Assembly (NCBI GenBank): GCA_951635545.1
Contig: OX620685.1
Coordinates: forward strand, 496,001-560,000
Direction: 5' to 3'
DNA from: CAG-873 sp910578365
GTDB taxonomy: Bacteria > Bacteroidota > Bacteroidia > Bacteroidales > Muribaculaceae
DNA length: 64,000 nt
In this document: positions 17,519 through 30,679 of the stretch, piece after piece
How positions within the stretch are numbered: position 1 is the stretch's first letter
Layout of the letters: every line of letters starts with the position of its first letter
Translations under genes and position numbers: made by a program
Notes under the pieces: model-generated
What the model was told of the DNA's origin: nothing
The model's input: the letters and a program-made list of their open reading frames with translations, nothing else
Databases searched by the model: none

Positions 17519-18672
17519 ACGCGAGTTCGGGATAAGAACTTTATGATTTTCAACCAAGCAAAAGACAACATAGAGTATTGGGCGGCCTTTCAAGGTCGCC
17601 TGATTTATTTGTACAGTTTGGTGTTGTTAATCCCAGAGGACAAGCTGCCCGTTTGACTCGGGTACCTCAAAGTCGAAGTTCACTTCCGGCTTTGTGGCGA
17701 AGAAACAATACGCCCCCATTGCCGCAAGCAGGTTCATGAGGAAGTTGTGTACACTACGATGGCGGGAGTGGACGAGCTGCGCCACATTCTTCAGCATGTC
17801 GTTTATGGATTCGATGATGCTCCTTTTACGAAGCATCATCCTGTCATAGAACGGCATGAGACGCTGTTTCATGTTCGAGCGAAGACCTGTCACAATATGT
17901 ATGCCATCATCCCAAAGATGCCCGAAAAGAGACTGCGATATATATCCCTTGTCAGCGTATAGTTTTCCAAATACCCTGTCAGTCAGTGTGTCGATGACTG
18001 CCTCATTGCGGTCGTCCACATTGGCACGTGTCAATACGAAGTTGATCAGTTCCCCTTTTTCGTTACATAGCAGATGCAGCTTGAAGCCTACATACCATCC
18101 CATCGTACTCTTACCCTTGGCCGCGATATCCTTGAAGACTTTCATGTTGAACTGGCGCTTGTTATGAATGACCGGAATGCAGGTGCTGTCCACAAAACTT
18201 ATTCCCGTGCACTCTCCGAAACATGCAAGTCGCAGGAACATGGTCATAGCCACAAAACATCGGGGCATGACCTCCACGAAGCGGTTGTAGGAGAATGTCT
18301 GCGGAAACAGATGCTTCCAGTGAATGCGCACACATCCCAGATAATAGTGCTTGAAGTTTCGGTACGAATTGAAGTGGAAACAGATCAGAATCGTGATGAC
18401 CTCGGCATCCGACATCATGCGCTTTCTTTTCCGTTTTGGAGTGTCAGTTGTGGACGGAAGTGCATTTTTTGCCATCTCACCCTCAAATTCTTTGCAGAAA
18501 TCATCTGCAATACAAAAAATTTCAGTAACTTTACTTTCGGTAATCATGATACAGTATTTATTGTTTAGTACCTCTAAATTACTAAATATCAGTAATATTA
18601 CCAAGAGAATCGGCAACTTTTTTAAGCTGCCGATTCAACTTTTTTATGGTGTTCCTTATCCCGAACTCGCGT
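17519..18672 (-). mobile_element. IS982-family insertion sequence, copy 1 (complete)
   Basis: 1154 bp with perfect 18-bp terminal inverted repeats, ACGCGAGTTCGGGATAAG at 17519-17536 and its complement at 18655-18672, and a 5-bp target duplication TTTTA (17514-17518, 18673-18677). One transposase on the minus strand. A subterminal hairpin (18609-18642) lies beside the right end. It sits inside the HxlR gene. Confidence 0.95.
17627..18547 (-). CDS. IS982-family transposase
   Basis: 306 residues from the ATG at 18547 (MITESKVTEIF); an upstream in-frame ATG would lie outside the usual family start. DDE-type DNA transposase with IS982 hallmarks: ISFVDSTCIPV (first D), GWYVGFKLHLLCNEKGEL, LYADKGYIS (second D) and RKRSIIESINDMLKN (E). 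The C-terminus ends near LVLWD. It appears intact, so copy 1 may be active. Confidence 0.93.
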   Translation of the reverse strand: MITESKVTEIFCIADDFCKEFEGEMAKNALPSTTDTPKRKRKRMMSDAEVITILICFHFNSYRNFKHYYLGCVRIHWKHLFPQTFSYNRFVEVMPRCFVAMTMFLRLACFGECTGISFVDSTCIPVIHNKRQFNMKVFKDIAAKGKSTMGWYVGFKLHLLCNEKGELINFVLTRANVDDRNEAVIDTLTDRVFGKLYADKGYISQSLFGHLWDDGIHIVTGLRSNMKQRLMPFYDRMMLRKRSIIESINDMLKNVAQLVHSRHRSVHNFLMNLLAAMGAYCFFATKPEVNFDFEVPESNGQLVLWD

Positions 18673-18925
18673 TTTTAGTGTTTCGGTCAGAACCTTGGGT
18701 GATATATCAGGAATAGCCTTGCCGATTTCATTGAAACGTGTGGTTTCATTTTCAGAAAGGACGCACAGAACAAGCATCGCCCATTTGCTGGAAAAACGGG
18801 CGATTATGTTTCTAACGGGGCATGATGAAATACTGGTGTATTTTTTTAAATTTTCTTTCAGCGGTAATGCGTTCATTTTCAAAAATGGTTACCTAAATGT
18901 AAGTGGATTACGTTTTTGTAACGTC

Positions 18926-18994
18926 TTGTTTAGTTAAAAAATTGCCACTAACTTTGCACTATCAAAATAATAGCGGCTTACCGCTGCAAAGTTA
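18926..18994. promoter_or_regulatory. face-to-face promoters of cupin and HxlR genes
   Basis: Plus strand: TTG (18926-18928), 20 bases, TAACTTTG (18949-18956) for the cupin. Minus strand: TAACTTTG (18994-18987) for HxlR. The two -7 boxes form an inverted repeat (TAACTTTGCA and TGCAAAGTTA) around 28 bases, so the transcripts would overlap at their 5' ends and one regulator dimer could cover both. Confidence 0.6.
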
Positions 18995-19020
18995 GTCATA
19001 AATTTAAAAACCTAAAAACT

Positions 19021-19431
19021 ATGAACGAGATTAAAACTCTCAACTCTGGCGAAAAATACGCCCATGCCTCGGTCGGTCAGCTTCACGAATTCGAGGGCAA
19101 GCAGTTCGTCAAGGATTCCACTGGCGCAACCTCGTGTGAAATTTCATTTGGCTCACTCCCCAATGGTGAGGCAGTTCCTTTCTTCCACTCACACAAGGAA
19201 AACGAGGAAAACTACATCATTCTCTCAGGAGCCGGAAAGTTTCAGGTTGACGGTGATGTGTTTGATGTTGCCGAAGGCTCCGTAATCCGCGTATCAACCA
19301 AATGCGACCGCAACCTCAAATGCACATCGGAAGTCCCGATGACCTATGTCTGCATTCAGGCCAAAGAGGGAAGACTCGGTGGCTACACCATGACCGATGC
19401 AGAAATCACCGAGAGAGAGAATCTGCTCTGA
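19021..19431 (+). CDS. cupin-domain protein
   Basis: 136 residues of a single small beta-barrel cupin: PFFHSHKENEENYIILSGAG carries the HxH...E metal motif and the second motif lies in FDVAEGSVIRV. Members are metal-dependent dioxygenases, isomerases or ligand sensors; the substrate is unknown. It is divergently paired with the HxlR regulator, a common stress-response arrangement, and the pair sits between direct repeats inside a transposase remnant. Confidence 0.85.
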   Translation: MNEIKTLNSGEKYAHASVGQLHEFEGKQFVKDSTGATSCEISFGSLPNGEAVPFFHSHKENEENYIILSGAGKFQVDGDVFDVAEGSVIRVSTKCDRNLKCTSEVPMTYVCIQAKEGRLGGYTMTDAEITERENLL

Positions 19432-19445
19432 GGATAAGCCTCTAA

Positions 19446-19497
19446 ATACGCGGCAAAAGTATGGTGAAACGTTCACCGTACAGAATACAGCAAAGGC
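19446..19497 (+). repeat. right direct repeat flanking the HxlR/cupin cassette
   Basis: Starts CGCGGCAAAAGTATGGTGAA 15 bases after the cupin stop and matches 17290-17340 in the same orientation. It contains GGTGAAACGTTCACC. Confidence 0.7.
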
Positions 19498-19697
19498 GGC
19501 TACCATTTTGGGAGTCGCCTTTGCTGTGGGTCGGATCGTTCAAAAATACTGTTCGTGGATATTGATGCTGCTGATGTAATCGAGGCAGTTGCTGAATTTT
19601 CCGATAACGAGTATCATTGCGAATGTGCGGGAGAACGTGAAGATGTTTGCATACAGGCACCGCGATTCATCGGTGAAGTGGACGAAGGCTGTACGAT
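19498..19697 (+). other. unassigned stretch with a coding-like fragment
   Basis: A plus-strand frame from CTG 19549 to the stop at 19705-19707 reads LFVDIDAADVIEAVAEFSDN and ends in a cysteine-rich piece (EYHCECAGEREDVCIQAP). It has no start codon or ribosome site in a sensible place, and a minus-strand frame of 65 codons overlaps it. It is probably the 3' end of a lost gene next to the transposase remnant. No family recognised. Confidence 0.35.
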
Positions 19698-19849
19698 GAG
19701 GTTCTAAACTCCTACAACTACCGAGCATCAAACGCAAGTGCGGAATTATTTAACGCCAAGATCAAACTATTACGCACCAAGCTCCGAGGAGTTGCAGACA
19801 AGAAATTCATCCTGTTCCGAATTGCCAATCTGCATGCTTATCCCCATTG
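19698..19849 (+). pseudogene. ISAon1-type transposase remnant, right half
   Basis: Reads EVLNSYNYRASNASAELFNA and KIKLLRTKLRGVADKKFILF up to HAYPH and a stop, matching the last 50 residues of the 20271-21263 transposase at about 75% identity. With 17142-17256 it accounts for the two sides of one broken transposase. Confidence 0.88.
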
Positions 19850-19918
19850 ATTGGGTCAGTAGAAAAACCGTGGGGAAATAAATTTTTCACAACCAAAGAT
19901 TATTGCGAACTTTGTGTC

Positions 19919-20305
19919 ATGGGAAATGACTACTTACAGATGTTGGCGCAGATCGTTTTGCCCTCTCAGATACTTGATTATTTTACAATAGCAGGCGTTG
20001 GGCAGACAGCCACGGAAATTCACATCAGGCTTGATGAGAAGATGAATCCGGAATTGAGCGATGATGTCCATTTTGAATCCAAAGGCTTCATGGATGCGGT
20101 AAATGTCACCGACTTTCCGATACGGGATCATAAGGTCATCCTGCGGATACGGCGCAGGCGGTGGACAGACACTCGCACGGGCAAGAGCTTCAGCATTCCG
20201 ATTGACCTCGATATCGTAGCCAAAGGAACACGTTACTCCAAAGAATTTGGAGCTTTTTTAAAAGAGACGTATGGAGACGTCCCCGGTGACCTGCCGTACG
20301 CTTGA
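19919..20305 (+). CDS. ISAon1 transposase N-terminal region protein
   Basis: 128 residues from ATG 19919 (MGNDYLQMLAQIVLPSQILD). Central FPIRDHKVILRIRRRRWTDT is the conserved basic DNA-binding segment of this two-frame IS group. It overlaps the catalytic frame by 35 bases; the larger frame has its own ATG, so the two products may be made separately. Confidence 0.85.
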   Translation: MGNDYLQMLAQIVLPSQILDYFTIAGVGQTATEIHIRLDEKMNPELSDDVHFESKGFMDAVNVTDFPIRDHKVILRIRRRRWTDTRTGKSFSIPIDLDIVAKGTRYSKEFGAFLKETYGDVPGDLPYA

Positions 20306-21263
20306 AGAGTTCTACCATATCAACGGACATACGTTTGAAAAACAATATAAGGAAGTACTGAGTGGATTCCGTGACTGGGATCAGCTGGAACACGCTGACG
20401 AGTGGCTGTTGTTCCCCGACAACATCGGTCCACGGCTTGCAATAGACGAGTCTTCGCTTTCCAACGGCGAACTGTATACGTTTGTAACCAACCGGGACGC
20501 CCGCACAAGAGAGCGGTCGCTGGTCGCAGTCGTGGCAGGTACGAAGTCGGAGGATGTAATCGCTGTGCTGCTACGGATTGACGAGGAGAAACGTCTTGCA
20601 GTCGAAGAAGTCACCCTTGATCTGTCTGATTCCATGCGAAAGATTGTCCGTACGGCTTTCCCAAAAGCCAGTCGTGTCATTGACCGTTTCCACATACAGA
20701 AACTTGCCTGTGACGCGGTGCAGGAGCTTCGCATAAAGCACCGTTGGGATGCCATGCAGCAGGCTAACGACGAGATGGAGGAAGCAAAATCGAAAGGAGA
20801 GGACTATGTTCCTTTCCGATACCCCAACGGAGATACCAGAAAGGAACTGCTTATTCGGTCACGCTATCTGCTGTTTAAATCAGCCGACAACTGGACTGAA
20901 CGTCAGAAACAGCGGGCAGCGATATTATTTGAGAAATATCCGGATATAAAGAAAGCATATGGACTTTGCCACTCCCTGAGGATGATATTCCCAAAAAACA
21001 CAATCAAGGATTCCGCCCGTCTGTCCATGGCGCGATGGTACAACAAGGTCGAAGAAGCCGGTTTTCATTCTTTCAACGTCATTGCCGCCACATTCTACGA
21101 ACATTACGACGAGTTCCTTAACTTCTACAATAACAGAGCCTCAAATGCCTTGGCCGAATCTTTCAATGCTAAAATAAAACTCTTTCGTGCAAATCTCAGA
21201 GGTGTTGTGGATAAGAAATTCTTCCTTTTCCGTATTGCAAACCTTTATGCTTATCCCCACTGA
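20271..21263 (+). CDS. ISAon1 family transposase, catalytic part
   Basis: 330 residues, ISL3-like DDE transposase: LAIDESSLSNGELYTFVTNR (first D), SRVIDRFHIQKLACDAVQEL (second D, family-typical DRFH) and SNALAESFNAKIKLFRANLR (E). Appears full length. The two remnants at 17.1 and 19.7 kb are older relatives, not copies of it. Confidence 0.9.
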   Translation: METSPVTCRTLEEFYHINGHTFEKQYKEVLSGFRDWDQLEHADEWLLFPDNIGPRLAIDESSLSNGELYTFVTNRDARTRERSLVAVVAGTKSEDVIAVLLRIDEEKRLAVEEVTLDLSDSMRKIVRTAFPKASRVIDRFHIQKLACDAVQELRIKHRWDAMQQANDEMEEAKSKGEDYVPFRYPNGDTRKELLIRSRYLLFKSADNWTERQKQRAAILFEKYPDIKKAYGLCHSLRMIFPKNTIKDSARLSMARWYNKVEEAGFHSFNVIAATFYEHYDEFLNFYNNRASNALAESFNAKIKLFRANLRGVVDKKFFLFRIANLYAYPH

Positions 21264-21316
21264 TTTTCTACTGAGCCGGGACTTCCACCCATTAGATTAT
21301 GCCCATGTCGGGCGAA

Positions 21317-21355
21317 CAAAAAAAAGCGCCCTCCAGATTGCTCTGAAAGGCGCTT
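21317..21355 (-). terminator. rRNA operon terminator
   Basis: On the minus strand AAGCGCC (21355-21349 side) pairs with GGCGCTT (21330-21324), followed by a run of eight T. Confidence 0.85.
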
Positions 21356-21464
<109 letters not shown>

Positions 21465-21621
21465 GTTTCTTTGTCCGTCACCATCTGTGGCGACGTTATA
21501 AGGTGAAAAAGAGCGTTGGAAGTGTATCACTCGCGCTGTTTCATAACTTGCTCTTTCAGATTCTGCTGAAGCGGCTTTCTACCGCCTGCCGTCGCGGTGG
21601 CGCCGCGCGGCTCTTTGGCAT

Positions 21622-24525
<2,904 letters not shown>

Positions 24526-24735
24526 CTTTTATTGAGAAAATTGCCTTTTTCGCGCCTGCCTGTCTGTCGCTCCCTTCATGGAGAGCCGACGGTCTGTCGG
24601 CGCGGCCTGTAGAAATACTTCAGCTGAATTGTCTGAAAGAATTATCTGTTATGATTTTTGCTTTGTTTGCTCGTGATACATGATATCGAATTTCTTCAAT
24701 ATCGCTTCCAACATGTCAATGTTCTCTTTTTCGAG

Positions 24736-24809
24736 TAGTCCCTGGCAGAGTTGAACTGCCGACCTCTACATTATCAGTGTAGCGCTCTAACCAACTGAGC
24801 TAAGAGACT
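24736..24809 (-). tRNA. tRNA-Ile (GAT)
   Basis: 74 bases on the minus strand: a 7-bp acceptor stem AGTCTCT/AGGGACT, a D arm with AGCTCAGTTGGTTAGAGC, anticodon loop CTGATAA giving GAT, and T arm GGCAGTTCAACTCTGCC. CCA is not encoded. It is the only tRNA in the 16S-23S spacer. Confidence 0.95.
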
Positions 24810-24936
24810 GGGTTTAAAATAATGACTCGGGTAGTAAGTCTGTTGCTTCTGTCTTGGCCATAAATGAGACAATCATGTCGTGGGGCGCGGACCGGTCGTT
24901 TTGACCGCGCTACCCTGAAGGGGCGTCGTTGCTCCA

Positions 24937-26478
<1,542 letters not shown>

Positions 26479-26732
26479 GTTTATCTTGTTTCTTCTTTTT
26501 CAAAAAGTACAAGACCAAATTGTTAATTTAGTCTTTTGCAAGATGCACCTCCGGAAGCGTCATTGCTGATCCCGCGCCCACGATTGATGATCGTTATTGT
26601 GTTTATGGCTGAAATTGACAGAGCAATGTTGAAACCTCAGTGGGTTTCATTGACTCTTGTACTACTTCGTCATTATTGTAAATCTTTCAATGTCCTCTAC
26701 CTGTCTGGCGAACTTGTCGCCGAACGGTTTTG

Positions 26733-26764
26733 CAAAGTTAGGAAGAATAATTGATGTGACCAAA
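26733..26764 (-). promoter_or_regulatory. rRNA promoter P2 (proximal)
   Basis: Minus strand TTTG (26764-26761), exactly 20 bases, TAACTTTG (26740-26733). Confidence 0.85.
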
Positions 26765-26854
26765 TTTTGTTCAACATTTTAACTTCTTTTTGCATTCCCG
26801 TGCTTCGTTTAAGGTTTGTTTGCTACCGCTGTAGCTCCTTCCCGAAAGCGAGTG

Positions 26855-26886
26855 CAAAGTTACGCCCTTTTTCTGATTCCACCAAA
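26855..26886 (-). promoter_or_regulatory. rRNA promoter P1 (distal)
   Basis: Minus strand TTTG (26886-26883), exactly 20 bases, TAACTTTG (26862-26855). Same boxes and spacing as P2, 122 bases upstream of it. Confidence 0.85.
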
Positions 26887-27166
26887 TTTTTGAGCAATTA
26901 TTTTTCATATTTTCGTGTTAACGTTTGTTAGAGATTATCCTTTCTTTTTGTATTTCTTTGACTTACATTTTATGTTATAAAGCATGATTTTTTAGCACGT
27001 TTTGAAAAGCAGACATGGCAAAGTCACAAATCAAAAAGGAATCAATGCGACTTCAATTGTTAAATCCGGAGTTAAAATTCAGCTCCACTCCGGCGTTAAC
27101 ATAAGCAAGGTACAATATATATATAATATAGCCGTTAAATAATAGCAACGAATAATTAAGCCAATC

Positions 27167-30100
27167 ATGATTCAAAAGATACTTTTCATGGTCGCATTCG
27201 CCGCGCTGATGAATCTTGGCGCCGCAGCACTGCCTTTGTCGCATTATGCCGACGAGTCGGTTCTGGCTTCAGGCTCATGGGTGAAAGTGCGTGTCGACCA
27301 ATCCGGACTGTACCGCATCACGGCCTCCGAATTGCGCAAGATGGGTTTTTCCGACCCTTCGCTTGTACGTGTATATGGCTATGGTGGTTACCGACAGCCC
27401 GACCAACTTACAGCAGCGAACTACATTGACGATTTGCCGTTGCTGCAAAGTGTAAATGATTCCGACGGTGTCGTATTCTACGCCCGGGGAGCGTACACCC
27501 GCAGCCTGTACAACTCGAGTTCGGGCTACATAATCCATACACCGAGCGTATATTCCGACTACTCGTACTACTTTCTAAGTGACAGCGGCGCGGAAAAGCG
27601 TCCTATCGAGAGTATAGGCAGTCCTGTAACGACAGAGCCGTCGACGAGTTTCATGGAGGTGGCGCACCACGAGCAGGAACTTGTATCACCGGCCGAAGCC
27701 GGTGCTCAGTTTTTGGGCGAGGACTTCCGCTACACGCCCACCCGAACACTGAGTTTCAACACCCCAGACGCAGTATCCGGAGGCGACGCATGGTTTGAAT
27801 GTTCATTTGCCTGCGAAGTGTTCGGAGCGGTATCAAAGCTAAAATTCAGTGCCAACGGCACCGAGTTGCCGGCAGTGAGCGAGGACAATATCGCCGGCGC
27901 CTCCACCGACGAGCACTACTATGGCCGCGCCACCACCACACATCATAGTTTCAGCCACAGCGGTGATCGCCTGCAACTGCAGATAAACTTCATACCCGGA
28001 GCCACCTGCCATGCTGCCTGGCTCGACTATGTGACTCTCAACTACGAACGTCGGCTCGCACTACCGGCCTCTGGCTACCTTGCATTCAGCAGTTCCAAGC
28101 GCCAGTTGCAGCTGAGCAACGCAACAGGCGACGTAACCATCTGGGACGTAACAGACCCGCTGAACATACTGAAAGTAGACGCACTGGCCGCCGGCGACAA
28201 ACTCAGCTGGACATCCGGTGCCGCAGGTCTGCGCCATTACGTAGCCTTCAAGAGCAATGCCAGTCTGGCCCGGCCGGATGCAGCAGGCAACGTGGCCAAC
28301 CAGAACCTACACTCCCTGAGCGACGCCGATATGGTGATAGTGACATTCAGCCAATGGCAGAATCAGGCAGAGCGTCTGGCCGAGCATCACCGCAACGGTC
28401 CGGACTCCCTACAGGTACATGTGGTAGACATAAATCAGGTGTACAACGAGTTCGGCAGCGGTACAGCCGATGTAAGCGCCATACGAAAGCTGTGCAAGAT
28501 GCTTTACGACCGCGGCAACGAAGGCACACGCCCGCTGCGCTACGTGTTGCTGATGGGTGCCGCCACCTTCGACGAGCGTCACCTGCTCGAGGGCACCCGC
28601 AGCTCGCGCCCATACACCATACCCGGCTGGCAGACAAAACAGATGTCGCTGGCTCTTAGCGATAACCAAGGATTTGCCACCGACGATTTCGTGGGAATGC
28701 TCGAAGACAACGAAGGCGGCAGCCTGAGTTCGGCATACATATCGGTAGCTGTGGGCCGCATACCTGTGCGCAATGTCACACAGGCCAAAAGCATAGTAGA
28801 CAAACTGCTGCAATATGCCAACGAATCGAAGCGCGGCACCTGGCGAAACCGGGTGATGCTGATAGCCGACGACTGTAACAACGGCGACCACCTGAAGCAG
28901 AGTGAACGCCTGGTGGCAAACCTGTGCAAAGACCCTCGCCAGCAACACATATTCACCAAAATATATATCGACGCATACGAATACAGCGGCCAAGTACCAC
29001 TGCGGGCCCGCGATGAGATGTTTCAGGCTCTTGACGAAGGAGTGATGTGGTGGAACTTCATAGGCCACGGCAACCCCAGCAAATGGACCGGCAACGACAT
29101 ACTGACCTTCAACGACATCAACAAAGCCTACTGGCGCCAGGTGCCGGTAATCTACGCAGCCACCTGCGACTTTCTGCGCTGGGACTCGAACGTCACCTCC
29201 GGCGGCGAGTTGCTGTTTTTCGAGCGCAACGGCGGCTGTTCGGCCATGATATGCGCCACCCGTCCGGTGAACATATCCGACAACGGCTACCTGTCGAACG
29301 GCATGGGCTACAGCCTGGCACGCCGCGACGAACAGGGGCGCCCATACCCGATAGGCGAAATATACCGCTGGGCCAAGAATAATCTCTACGGCAACAGCGA
29401 CCAGCCACTGAGCGGGTCGAACCAGAACAAACTGCGCTTTGTGCTGATGGGCGACCCTGCCATGCGCCTGCCCAGGCCAAGCAATATAGTGCGCCTGGAC
29501 TCAATAAACGGCATAGCTGTGGAGGACAACAAGGACGACAACCAAATCAAAGCCCGCTCGCTGACCCGCATAAGCGGCTCCATAACCGACCCGCTGAACG
29601 GCGAAATACAAAGCAACTTCAACGGCACCCTGCACTACGACCTGTATGACGCCGAATACTCCCGCACCACCCTCGGCCACGGAGAGAAAGGTGGTTTCGA
29701 CCAGCCTAAAATCACCTTCGAGAACATGGGCAGCCGCCTGGCCTCAGGCTCAGCCAAAGTGGAAAACGGATACTTCACATTTACTATAGCAATGCCTGAA
29801 GAAGTATCACAGGTATGGCGGCCGGCAACATTAAACATGCACGCTGTAAGTGACAACGCCGACAAAGCAGAGGCTTCGCTGGCCGATGCCGTAGGTGTGA
29901 GCCACGACTTCTACATTTTTGATGTGGACAATGACGTAGAACCCGACAAGCAGGCACCGAAAATCGAATGGCTTGCCATAAACCATCCGAACTTCACACA
30001 GGGCTCCACAGTAAACTCCACCCCCATGATACTGGCCCGCGTAAGCGACGACCGCGGCATCAACCTGTCGACTGCCGGCGTAGGGCGCCAGATGTGCATA

Positions 30101-30610
30101 ACACTCGACGACAAGACATCGTTTACCGACGTATCGCAGTACTATACACCTGACGCCGACGGAGCAGTAGCCGGTGATATAGCCTATCCTATGAGCGAAC
30201 TTACCGACGGCAATCACGTGATAAGTCTGCGGGTGTGGGATACTGACGGCAACTACGCCGACGCCAAGGCCGAATTCTTTGTCAGCGCCAACGCAGCGCC
30301 GGAGCTGTTCGACGTATATACCGACGCCAACCCGGCGCACACCGAGGCCAACTTCTACCTGAGCCACAACCAGCCCGACGCCACCATGACTGTGACAGTG
30401 AGCGTGTACACCCTTAGCGGCAGCCCGGTATGGTCGCAGACCGAAACCGGCCGAAGCGACATGTTCCTGACCCAGCCTCTGACCTGGAACCTGACCGACA
30501 ACGCCAGCCGGCGTGTGGAGCGCGGCATATACGTGTACCGCGCCACCATATCGAGCGGCAACGACAACTACTCGACCGCATCGCGCAAGCTGGCAGTGGC
30601 CGCATTCTGA
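27167..30610 (+). CDS. porU: PorU-like C25 cysteine peptidase (T9SS sortase type)
   Basis: 1147 residues. Signal peptide about 1-21. An N-terminal beta domain (WVKVRVDQSGLYRITASELR) precedes the gingipain-type C25 domain with His634 in WNFIGHGNPSKWTG and Cys667 in YAATCDFLRWDS. C-terminal beta domains follow, ending in a FlgD/T9SS-like module (GIYVYRATISSGND). In Porphyromonas PorU cleaves the C-terminal signal of type IX cargo at the cell surface and attaches A-LPS. Length and order match PorU, but the homologue at 31877-35302 makes it uncertain which is the true sortase. Confidence 0.82.
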   Translation: MIQKILFMVAFAALMNLGAAALPLSHYADESVLASGSWVKVRVDQSGLYRITASELRKMGFSDPSLVRVYGYGGYRQPDQLTAANYIDDLPLLQSVNDSDGVVFYARGAYTRSLYNSSSGYIIHTPSVYSDYSYYFLSDSGAEKRPIESIGSPVTTEPSTSFMEVAHHEQELVSPAEAGAQFLGEDFRYTPTRTLSFNTPDAVSGGDAWFECSFACEVFGAVSKLKFSANGTELPAVSEDNIAGASTDEHYYGRATTTHHSFSHSGDRLQLQINFIPGATCHAAWLDYVTLNYERRLALPASGYLAFSSSKRQLQLSNATGDVTIWDVTDPLNILKVDALAAGDKLSWTSGAAGLRHYVAFKSNASLARPDAAGNVANQNLHSLSDADMVIVTFSQWQNQAERLAEHHRNGPDSLQVHVVDINQVYNEFGSGTADVSAIRKLCKMLYDRGNEGTRPLRYVLLMGAATFDERHLLEGTRSSRPYTIPGWQTKQMSLALSDNQGFATDDFVGMLEDNEGGSLSSAYISVAVGRIPVRNVTQAKSIVDKLLQYANESKRGTWRNRVMLIADDCNNGDHLKQSERLVANLCKDPRQQHIFTKIYIDAYEYSGQVPLRARDEMFQALDEGVMWWNFIGHGNPSKWTGNDILTFNDINKAYWRQVPVIYAATCDFLRWDSNVTSGGELLFFERNGGCSAMICATRPVNISDNGYLSNGMGYSLARRDEQGRPYPIGEIYRWAKNNLYGNSDQPLSGSNQNKLRFVLMGDPAMRLPRPSNIVRLDSINGIAVEDNKDDNQIKARSLTRISGSITDPLNGEIQSNFNGTLHYDLYDAEYSRTTLGHGEKGGFDQPKITFENMGSRLASGSAKVENGYFTFTIAMPEEVSQVWRPATLNMHAVSDNADKAEASLADAVGVSHDFYIFDVDNDVEPDKQAPKIEWLAINHPNFTQGSTVNSTPMILARVSDDRGINLSTAGVGRQMCITLDDKTSFTDVSQYYTPDADGAVAGDIAYPMSELTDGNHVISLRVWDTDGNYADAKAEFFVSANAAPELFDVYTDANPAHTEANFYLSHNQPDATMTVTVSVYTLSGSPVWSQTETGRSDMFLTQPLTWNLTDNASRRVERGIYVYRATISSGNDNYSTASRKLAVAAF

Positions 30611-30665
30611 CGCCCGGGGCCATGACTCGACGTGGCAAAATTGACGAGATTCAGAAAAAAATTCG

Positions 30666-30673
30666 TAACTTTG
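30666..30673 (+). promoter_or_regulatory. -7 box directly before rex
   Basis: TAACTTTG ends six bases before the rex ATG, so the transcript would begin at or within a few bases of the start codon. A TTG at 30641 lies 22 bases upstream, slightly far for a -33 element. Confidence 0.6.
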
Positions 30674-30679
30674 CACATT

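Larger units (their letters stand above)
17355..18876 (-). pseudogene. HxlR-family transcriptional regulator interrupted by IS982
   Basis: The 5' part (18876-18673) encodes the winged-helix start with SSCPVRNIIARFSSKWAMLV, including the conserved CPVR cysteine, up to VLTETLK. The 3' part (17518-17355) reads LKGLEANGLISRKLYAEIPP, RVEYSLTDLGKSLMPLL and ends DAIVKR. Removing the IS and one copy of its 5-bp duplication gives a continuous protein of about 119 residues, normal for HxlR proteins, which sense reactive aldehydes, quinones or oxidants. It is divergent to the cupin gene it probably controlled. The insertion is likely a null allele. Confidence 0.92.
19853..21277 (+). mobile_element. ISAon1-type insertion sequence (complete)
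   Basis: 1425 bp between GGGTCAGTAGAAAA (19853-19866) and TTTTCTACTGAGCC (21264-21277), terminal repeats matching at 13 of 14 positions. It carries two overlapping reading frames. It inserted directly after the old remnant's stop and 40 bases from the rRNA operon terminator. No clear target duplication is seen. Confidence 0.85.
26479..27166. other. intergenic region with rRNA leader and promoters
   Basis: 688 bases between the divergent 16S and C25 peptidase genes. It holds the rRNA leader (about 26480-26730), two rRNA promoters and an A/T-rich tract before the peptidase. No further gene is seen. Confidence 0.7.

Noticed and set aside
20252..20305. -1 frameshift at T TTT TTA joining the two ISAon1 frames
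   Set aside because: The second frame is +1 relative to the first, so -1 slippage leads to the wrong frame, and the second frame has its own ATG.
24526..24936. tRNA-Ala in the 16S-23S spacer
   Set aside because: Searched by eye on both strands; only tRNA-Ile (GAT) has a complete cloverleaf.
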